Positions 58,322 to 64,000 of a stretch of DNA of 64,000 nt are shown here, piece by piece. The stretch comes from Alloalcanivorax dieselolei B5. GTDB taxonomy: Bacteria; Pseudomonadota; Gammaproteobacteria; Pseudomonadales; Alcanivoracaceae. The first letter of the stretch is position 1; each line of letters opens with the position of its first letter. The notes below the pieces were generated by a model. That model ran no database searches and was not told the DNA's origin. It saw nothing but the letters and a program-made list of their open reading frames with translations. The DNA lies in the NCBI RefSeq assembly GCF_000300005.1, contig NC_018691.1, forward strand, positions 2,480,001 through 2,544,000. Direction: 5' to 3'. The translations under genes were made by a program, and so were the position numbers.

Positions 58322-59079
58322 CGACCTACTATTTCTGGATTTCACTGGCGGTCCTTTTGATCGCCTTTCTGTTCAGCGCTTTTCGGATTCTGCGCGAGTA
58401 CGAGCGCGGCGTGGTGTTCATGCTCGGCCGCTTCTACCGGGTCAAGGGACCCGGGTTGATCGTGATCATTCCGGTCGTGCAGCAAATGGTGAAAGTGGAC
58501 TTGCGTATCCGCGTGCTCGACATTCCAACCCAGGATGTGATTTCCCGGGACAACGTGTCGGTGAAGGTCAACGCCGTGTTGTATTTCCGCGTGATCGATG
58601 CACAGAAGGCCGTGGTTAACGTGGAGGATTTCTTCGCCGCCACCAGCCAGCTGTCACAAACTACTCTGCGTTCGGTACTCGGCAAACATGAACTGGATGA
58701 AATGCTGGCCTCCCGGGACGAGCTGAATCGCGACATCCAGGAAATCCTGGATGACCAGACCGATTCCTGGGGCATTAAGGTCTCCAATGTGGAGATCAAA
58801 CATGTGGACCTGGATGAAACCATGGTTAGGGTGATCGCACGGCAGGCGGAAGCCGAACGGATTCGCCGCGCCAAGGTGATCCACGCCAACGGTGAAAAAG
58901 AAGCGGCTCAGGTGTTGCTGGAGGCGGCGCGCACGCTGTCGGAGCAGCCCCAGGCGCTGCAGCTGCGCTATCTGCAAACCCTGACGGAAGTGGCCAACGA
59001 TCGCTCCAGCACCATTGTCTTCCCGCTGCCCATGGATCTGTTGAAAGGATTCTTGAAACCTGGAGAAACGGGCAGGTAA
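58318..59079 (+). CDS. Slipin/stomatin-like SPFH protein
   Basis: 253 aa: N-terminal hydrophobic hairpin, then the SPFH domain ([62 protein letters not shown]) and a coiled coil ([26 protein letters not shown]). Scaffolds membrane microdomains with NfeD. Confidence 0.94.
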   Translation: MTTYYFWISLAVLLIAFLFSAFRILREYERGVVFMLGRFYRVKGPGLIVIIPVVQQMVKVDLRIRVLDIPTQDVISRDNVSVKVNAVLYFRVIDAQKAVVNVEDFFAATSQLSQTTLRSVLGKHELDEMLASRDELNRDIQEILDDQTDSWGIKVSNVEIKHVDLDETMVRVIARQAEAERIRRAKVIHANGEKEAAQVLLEAARTLSEQPQALQLRYLQTLTEVANDRSSTIVFPLPMDLLKGFLKPGETGR

Positions 59080-59102
59080 TACTTTTTATTATCGGTACCA
59101 AA

Positions 59103-59131
59103 GGCATCCATTCTATTTGGGAATGGATGCC
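59103..59131 (+). terminator. Hairpin after the nfeD-slipin operon
   Basis: Perfect 11-bp stem GGCATCCATTC / GAATGGATGCC with 7-nt loop, 24 bp after the slipin stop; a short CTTTTC follows. Confidence 0.65.
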
Positions 59132-59210
59132 AATCCTGCTTTTCATTGGATATCCCAGCGGCGTGACGGGAACATGCAGTCTTTAAGAGCCTGTTTAAGA
59201 TGGGGTTCCC

Positions 59211-60119
59211 ATGATACGTCGCGGTTTTTGGCAAGCCGGCCTGACCCTGGTGGCCGCCGCCACTTTCGCCATGGCCTTCAAGGGCATTTTTGCCCGGCTG
59301 ATCTACCAGTACGGCGTCTCCGTGAACGCGCTGCTGATCTGGCGCTTTGCCCTGGCCGTACCGCTGTTCTGGCTTGGCGGGATGTGGCTGCTGCGTCGCA
59401 ATCCCGCTCCGGCTGGCGGTTTGGGACACAAACAATGGGCTCTGTGCGCTGGCACCGGATTGCTGTTCTTTGTCAGCGCCTGGTGTGACTTCCATGCCAT
59501 CGAAAGCCTTGGCGCCAGCCTGTCACGCATGGTGCTGTATCTGTTTCCGGCCATGGTCATGATGTTGCAGGCGGTGGAGCGTCGGCGCTGGCCCGAGGGC
59601 CGTTCTCTGCTGATCTTCACCGGCGCCTGGCTCGGTATCGCGCTGGTGCTGATGCCGGGCTGGCACGGCGGCACCGTGGATCCGGCCGGTCTCGCCTACG
59701 GCTTCGGCGCGGCCCTGTGCTACGCCCTGTTCTGGCGGGCCAGTCAGTCGCTGATGAAACCGCTGGGGTCGGTGCGTTTCAACCAGCTTTCCAACAGCTT
59801 CACGCTGGTGGCGATGTTGGCGTTCCTGTTGCCGGGCGTGCCGCTTGAGAGCTTGTGGTTGCCGGCGCCGGCGCTCGGCTGGATGATGGTCATGGTGGTG
59901 TTCTCCACCGTGATCCCGTTCTTTCTCATGTTCGAGGGCATTCGCCGCACCGATACCGGCCGGGCCGGCGTGGTGTCCATGTTCGGGCCGGTGGTGACGG
60001 TACTGGCGGCAATGACAGTGTTTCCGGATGAGCACCTGGGGCCGGTGCAGTGGCTGGGCATGGCACTGGTTCTGGCCAGTATCGCCATGCTGAAAACAGG
60101 AGGTAATCGCGGCTCGTGA
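59211..60119 (+). CDS. EamA-family (drug/metabolite) transporter
   Basis: 302 aa, ten membrane helices formed by two EamA repeats (AFKGIFARLIYQYGVSVNALLIWRFALAVPLFWL, and LCYALFWRASQSLMKPLGSVRFNQL to PVVTVLAAMTVFPDEHLGPVQWLGMALVLASI). Substrate unknown. Monocistronic. Confidence 0.88.
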   Translation: MIRRGFWQAGLTLVAAATFAMAFKGIFARLIYQYGVSVNALLIWRFALAVPLFWLGGMWLLRRNPAPAGGLGHKQWALCAGTGLLFFVSAWCDFHAIESLGASLSRMVLYLFPAMVMMLQAVERRRWPEGRSLLIFTGAWLGIALVLMPGWHGGTVDPAGLAYGFGAALCYALFWRASQSLMKPLGSVRFNQLSNSFTLVAMLAFLLPGVPLESLWLPAPALGWMMVMVVFSTVIPFFLMFEGIRRTDTGRAGVVSMFGPVVTVLAAMTVFPDEHLGPVQWLGMALVLASIAMLKTGGNRGS

Positions 60120-60244
60120 GCCTCTGCGGTCCCATAGTTGTGGAACAGCCCGCTTACACGCAACACGCCAGCACGCTAACACGCCATTCGCTGCCAACAG
60201 CCCGCCGCCCAGACAGGCCCTCACAGAACGGGCTACGAAGCCAC

Positions 60245-60314
60245 TGTAGGAGCCTGCCTGCAGGCGAATGTTTTTTCTGATCGGTGGAGATTCGCTTGCA
60301 GGCAAGCTCCTACA
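60245..60314. repeat. Inverted REP pair (BIME-like)
   Basis: TGTAGGAGCCTGCC ... GGCAAGCTCCTACA: two inverted copies of a REP-type sequence with GCAGGC palindromes, spaced by an AT-rich centre. It shares its first 14 bases with the single copy at 11491. It sits in the 304-bp gap between convergent genes; nothing else is seen there. Confidence 0.7.
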
Positions 60315-60423
60315 ACTGCCTTGTGGAGCCCCCTGACTTCGGGTTTAGCGTGCCAGCGTGTTGCATGTAAGCGTGCCTGCGAATTGCTGCGGGACACCAC
60401 TGGCTCACGAGCCGCGATGAGGT

Positions 60424-61602
60424 CTACTTGCTGAGATGCCTCATGGCCCGCTCCAGCCCTTCCAGGGTCAGCGGGTACATGTGGTCCTCGGCGAGTTGCT
60501 TGATCCACTGGGTGGACGTGGTCATCTCCCAGGCCCGTTGCGGCTCGGGATTCAGCCACACCACCTTCTCATAGGTGTCCTTGATGCGCTGGAACCAGAC
60601 CGATCCGGGCTCTTCGTTCCAGTGCTCCACGGAACCGCCGGCGGAGTTGATTTCGTACGGGCTCATGGCGGCGTCACCGATAAAGATCACTTTGTAATCA
60701 TTGCCGTACTTGTGCAGGACATCCCAAGTGGCGGTCTTCTCGTCCCAGCGGCGGCGGTTGTCCTTCCAGACGTACTCATACACGAAGTTATGGAAATAGA
60801 AATATTCCATGTGCTTGAACTCCAGCCGGGCGGCGGAGAACAGCTCCTCGCAGAGCTTGATGTAGGGGTCCATGGAACCGCCCACGTCGAAAAACAACAG
60901 CACCTTGGCGCGGTTTTCCCGTTCCGGGCGCATCTTGATGTCGAGCAAGCCGGCGTTGCGGGCGGTGGAGGAAATGGTGTCGTCCAGGTCCAGTTCTTCT
61001 TCCCGACCAGTGCGGGCGAACTTGCGCAGCCGGCGCAGCGCCAGCTTGATGTTGCGGATACCCAGCTCCACCGAGTCGTCCAGGTTGCGGTACTCGCGCT
61101 TTTCCCAGACTTTCACCGCGCGCTTGTTGCGGGATGGGCCGGTCATGCGGATCCCTTCCGGGTTCTCGCCGTAACCACCGAACGGGCTGGTGCCGCCGGT
61201 GCCAACCCACTTGTTGCCGCCCTGGTGTCGCTTCTCCTGCTCTTCCAGACGCTTGCGCAGTTCGTCGAGAATCTTTTCCAGACTGCCCAGCCCCTTGAGC
61301 TTTTCGCGCTCTTCCGGAGACAGGGTCTTTTCCAGTTGTTTGCGCAGCCATTCGTCCGGGATCACCCGATTGAGCCATTCCGGCTCGATATTCTCGATCC
61401 CTTCGAAATAGCTGGCGAAGGCGCGGTCAAAACGATCGTAGTACTTCTCGTCCTTGACCATCACCGCCCGCGAGAGCATGTAGAAGTCCTCCACGGAGCC
61501 AAAGGCCACGTGGTGCTTGAGTGCATCGCACAGATCCAGCAGCTCCCGCAGGCTCACCGGCACCCGGTGAGTGCGCAGGTTTTCAAAGAAGCCAATCAGC
61601 AT
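60424..61602 (-). CDS. VWA-domain protein (CoxE-like)
   Basis: 392 aa. N-terminal CoxE-type helical region (FFENLRTHRVPVSLRELLDLCDAL), a charged central segment, and a C-terminal von Willebrand A domain with a MIDAS-like LLFFDVGGSMDPY and IGDAAMSPYEI. Follows the MoxR ATPase gene; such pairs act as metal-insertion or assembly chaperones, target unknown. Confidence 0.88.
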   Translation of the reverse strand: MLIGFFENLRTHRVPVSLRELLDLCDALKHHVAFGSVEDFYMLSRAVMVKDEKYYDRFDRAFASYFEGIENIEPEWLNRVIPDEWLRKQLEKTLSPEEREKLKGLGSLEKILDELRKRLEEQEKRHQGGNKWVGTGGTSPFGGYGENPEGIRMTGPSRNKRAVKVWEKREYRNLDDSVELGIRNIKLALRRLRKFARTGREEELDLDDTISSTARNAGLLDIKMRPERENRAKVLLFFDVGGSMDPYIKLCEELFSAARLEFKHMEYFYFHNFVYEYVWKDNRRRWDEKTATWDVLHKYGNDYKVIFIGDAAMSPYEINSAGGSVEHWNEEPGSVWFQRIKDTYEKVVWLNPEPQRAWEMTTSTQWIKQLAEDHMYPLTLEGLERAMRHLSK

Positions 61603-61647
61603 AGCAACCTCTGTGAACGGAATGAGCGTCTCGGCACGGGCCGCCGA

Positions 61648-62490
61648 TCAGCGCTCGCGCCGGTTCATGAACGCCAGGCGCTCCAGCAGTTGAACGTCCG
61701 CTTCGTTTTTCACCAGGGCGCCGTACAGCGGCGGAATCGCCTTCTTGGTGTCGCGATTGCGCAGCACGTCGTCGGGGATATCGTCGGCCAACAGCAGCTT
61801 CAGCCAGTCGATCAGCTCGCTGGTGGAGGGCTTTTTCTTCAGGCCCGGCACCTTGCGCAGGTCGAAGAAGATTTCCAGCGCCTCGGAGACCAGCTCCTGT
61901 TTGATGTCCGGAAAATGCACGTCCACGATTTTCATCATGGTCTGGGCATCGGGGAAATTGATGTAGTGGAAAAAACAGCGGCGCAGGAAGGCGTCCGGCA
62001 GTTCCTTCTCGTTGTTGGAAGTGATGATCACGATCGGCCGTTTGGCGGCGCGCACGGTTTCGCCGGTCTCGTAGACGAAAAACTCCATGCGATCCAGTTC
62101 CTGCAACAGATCGTTGGGGAACTCAATGTCGGCCTTGTCGATCTCGTCGATCAGCAACACCACCTGCTCATCGGCGGCGAAGGCCTCCCACAACTTGCCC
62201 TTCTTGATGTAGTTGGACACATCTTCCACACCGTCGGCGCCAAGCTGGGAATCCCGCAGCCGGGATACCGCGTCGTACTCGTACAGGCCTTGCTGGGCCT
62301 TGGTGGTGGACTTGATGTGCCAGGCCAGCAGCGGCTTGCCCAGAGCCTCGGCCACCTGTTCGGCCAGCAAGGTCTTGCCGGTGCCGGGCTCCCCTTTGAT
62401 CAACAGGGGGCGCTGCAGCGCGATCGCGGCGTTCACCGCCATTTTCAGGTCGTCGGTGGCGACGTACTGGTCGGTACCCTGGAACTGCAT
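61648..62490 (-). CDS. MoxR-family AAA+ ATPase
   Basis: 280 aa. Walker A GEPGTGKT, Walker B VVLLIDEIDKAD, sensor 1 VIITSNNEKEL, arginine region FLRRCFFHYI. The ATG before QFQGTDQYVATDDL, preceded by GGAG, gives family length; the longer frame is unlike protein. 45 bp before the VWA partner. Confidence 0.92.
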   Translation of the reverse strand: MQFQGTDQYVATDDLKMAVNAAIALQRPLLIKGEPGTGKTLLAEQVAEALGKPLLAWHIKSTTKAQQGLYEYDAVSRLRDSQLGADGVEDVSNYIKKGKLWEAFAADEQVVLLIDEIDKADIEFPNDLLQELDRMEFFVYETGETVRAAKRPIVIITSNNEKELPDAFLRRCFFHYINFPDAQTMMKIVDVHFPDIKQELVSEALEIFFDLRKVPGLKKKPSTSELIDWLKLLLADDIPDDVLRNRDTKKAIPPLYGALVKNEADVQLLERLAFMNRRER

Positions 62491-62605
62491 GCAGGAATCT
62501 CCACATCGTTTCGGAAACATGGCCGGACACTCTAGCAATCCGCGGACAGAGCGCATAGGGCCAGAACCGCCATGAAGCGGGAGGATTGTGTCATAATCCG
62601 CGACC

Positions 62606-63322
62606 ATGAATCTGCTCCTCCTGCACCCGGAACAACATCTGCAAGGCCCGTTGTGGCGGCTCGACGCCCGCCAGGGCGAACACGTGCGCCAGGTGCTGCA
62701 GTTGGCCGAAGGGGATCAGTGCCGTGCGGGTGTGCTCGATGGCGGCATAGGCTTTGCTCGCCTTGAATCCATAAAAAACAATGAGATAACGGTTTTTTTT
62801 AAAGCTATTTCTTCCCCGCCTCCCCCCCTTGATCTGAATCTGCTGCTGGCTCTGCCCCGCCCCAAGATGCTCAAGCGGCTGCTGGTGGACGCCGCCAGCC
62901 TGGGCATCAAACGCATCGTATTGATCAACAGCTGGAAGGTGGACAAGAGCTACTGGCGTACCCCCAATCTGAAGGCCGGTCTGTTGCGGGAAAAGCTACT
63001 GCTGGGCCTGGAGCAGGCGATGGACACCCGATTGCCGGAGTTACGCCTGGCGCCGCGCTTCCGTCCTTTCGTGGAAGATGAACTGGATGCCTGGGCCGGC
63101 CCCGGAGAGCGGCTGCTGGCCCACCCCGGCGACCATGCGGACCTGCCCCATCAACAGGACGGACCGCTGACCCTGGCCATCGGCCCCGAGGGAGGCTGGA
63201 CCCCGTTCGAGGTGGAGCTGCTGGAAACACACGGGTTCCGCTGCCACCGTTTCGGCAGCCGTATTCTGCGCGTGGAGACCGCCCTGCCCGCCCTGGTGGG
63301 CAGCTTGATGCGCCTGCCCTGA
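62606..63322 (+). CDS. rsmE: 16S rRNA m3U1498 methyltransferase
   Basis: 238-aa SPOUT methyltransferase. N-terminal PUA-like domain (LDARQGEHVRQVLQLAEGD), SPOUT knot motifs AIGPEGGWTPFEVELLE and SRILRVETALPALVG. Somewhat divergent middle (KMLKRLLVDAASLGIKRIVLINSWKVDKSYW) as in several marine Gammaproteobacteria. An AT-rich patch with a run of eight T lies near codon 62. Confidence 0.9.
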   Translation: MNLLLLHPEQHLQGPLWRLDARQGEHVRQVLQLAEGDQCRAGVLDGGIGFARLESIKNNEITVFFKAISSPPPPLDLNLLLALPRPKMLKRLLVDAASLGIKRIVLINSWKVDKSYWRTPNLKAGLLREKLLLGLEQAMDTRLPELRLAPRFRPFVEDELDAWAGPGERLLAHPGDHADLPHQQDGPLTLAIGPEGGWTPFEVELLETHGFRCHRFGSRILRVETALPALVGSLMRLP

Positions 63323-63345
63323 TAGTTGTCAGGTTCAGAAACGAA

Positions 63346-63375
63346 ACGACCCCGCCGAAGCGGGGTCGTGTTTTT
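63346..63375. terminator. Bidirectional terminator between rsmE and rluB
   Basis: ACGACCCCGC, loop CGAA, GCGGGGTCGT, then GTTTTT on the plus strand; 10 bp stem. Confidence 0.9.
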
Positions 63376-63386
63376 CAGGGCAGCCG

Positions 63387-64000
63387 TCAGCGGCGGTAAG
63401 GATTGCGCCGCGGCTTACGCGGTGGCTTGTTGCCGCCACGCTGATGACGCAACCGGGCCCGACCATACAGACCGGTGTACTTCTTGCCTTTCAGATCCAC
63501 CCTGTCCAATAGCGGGCGAATCTCTTCCTCGGTAAGTTCCTGCCAGCGTCCCATGCGCAAGCTGGAGGGCAGCGTCAGGTCGCCGAAGCGAATCCGCATC
63601 AACCGGGAGACATCCAGCCCCTGGGACTGGAACAGGCGGCGCACTTCGCGGTATTTCCCGCCGGTAAGCGAGACCTTGTACCAACGGTTGGCGGCGTCCT
63701 CGTTGTGGCCGGCTTCCTCGATGCTGTCGAACTTGGAAACCCCGTCCTCCAGCATCACGCCCTCCAACAGGGCACTGCGCTGCTGGTCAGCGAGTTCGCC
63801 ACGGATACGCACCGCGTACTCGCGGACAAAGCCGTTGGACGGGTGCATCAGGCGGTGTGCCAGCTCTCCGTCCGTGGTGAACAGCATCAGGCCGGTGGTA
63901 TTGATATCCAGCCGTCCCACCTGCACCCAGCGCATACCCTGCAGACGCGGCAGGTTATCAAACACCGTGGGCCGGCCTTCGGGATCATTTCGCGAGCACA
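63387..64000 (-). CDS. rluB: 23S rRNA pseudouridine synthase B, N-terminus outside window
   Basis: The frame is open to the right edge. Visible: CSRNDPEGRPTVFDNLP, catalytic-Asp motif GRLDINTTGLMLFTTDGELAHRLMHPSN, VREYAVRIRG, KVSLTGGKYREVRRLFQSQGLDVSRLMRIRFG, and a basic tail rich in R/K/P. Makes pseudouridine 2605 of 23S rRNA; the S4 domain must lie beyond the edge. Confidence 0.93.
   Translation of the reverse strand, partial: CSRNDPEGRPTVFDNLPRLQGMRWVQVGRLDINTTGLMLFTTDGELAHRLMHPSNGFVREYAVRIRGELADQQRSALLEGVMLEDGVSKFDSIEEAGHNEDAANRWYKVSLTGGKYREVRRLFQSQGLDVSRLMRIRFGDLTLPSSLRMGRWQELTEEEIRPLLDRVDLKGKKYTGLYGRARLRHQRGGNKPPRKPRRNPYRR

Overview
The window is a GC-rich (low-to-mid 60s % by eye), densely coding piece of a gammaproteobacterial chromosome. 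Housekeeping gene content (split pntA/pntB, tail-specific protease, cbb3 oxidase cluster with hemN and an ANR/FNR regulator, nfeD/slipin, rsmE, rluB) and protein style suggest a marine Alcanivorax/Alloalcanivorax-type organism. That assignment is inference from family resemblance. No tRNA, rRNA, CRISPR array, phage or transposase gene was found.

Layout. 1-13.9 kb: the end of an anti-sigma-like membrane protein, the proton-translocating transhydrogenase operon, an ABC1/UbiB-family kinase, an alpha/beta hydrolase, Prc protease, a fused SpmA/SpmB-like protein, an AlkB-type dioxygenase, CorA, an MBL-fold hydrolase, a small membrane protein and YaaA. 13.9-25.4 kb: one twelve-gene minus-strand block, ccoNOQP-ccoGHIS-safE-hemN-anr-usp, with perfect FNR/ANR boxes upstream of ccoN and of hemN. 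25.5-32.1 kb: a TonB siderophore receptor behind a Fur-like box, and an RND/MFP efflux pair.

32.2-50 kb is the most interesting part: a complete aerobic nicotinate (vitamin B3) catabolic island. A MarR regulator (NicR-like) faces the operon nicC-nicD-nicE-nicF-tctC-tctB-tctA. nicX (2,5-dihydroxypyridine dioxygenase) is divergent from nicC. Then come a molybdenum hydroxylase large subunit, the 2Fe-2S subunit nicA, a second NicB-like protein fused to three cytochrome c motifs, a DUF3311-type small protein with an SSS-family symporter, and a frameshifted tannase-family lipoprotein gene. Predicted route: nicotinate to 6-hydroxynicotinate (NicA plus the NicB proteins), 2,5-dihydroxypyridine (NicC), N-formylmaleamate (NicX), maleamate (NicD), maleate (NicF), fumarate (NicE). 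NicB, a single large polypeptide in Pseudomonas putida, appears here as two complementary proteins. One keeps the Mo active site and has no cytochrome tail. The other lacks the Mo active-site features and carries the membrane anchor and haems. A shared operator-like motif recurs at the island's promoters. Two copies (28 bp, 25 identical) have the same geometry at nicC and at the Mo subunit gene, which suggests one regulator governs both the upper and lower pathway.

50-64 kb: a small minus-strand block (DJ-1-like protein, 2-hydroxychromene-2-carboxylate isomerase-like protein, CmcJ/NvfI-type oxidoreductase, LysR), a second LysR divergent from a Bcr/CflA-type exporter, a metallophosphoesterase, nfeD-slipin, an EamA transporter, a MoxR/VWA pair, rsmE and the beginning-less rluB at the right edge.
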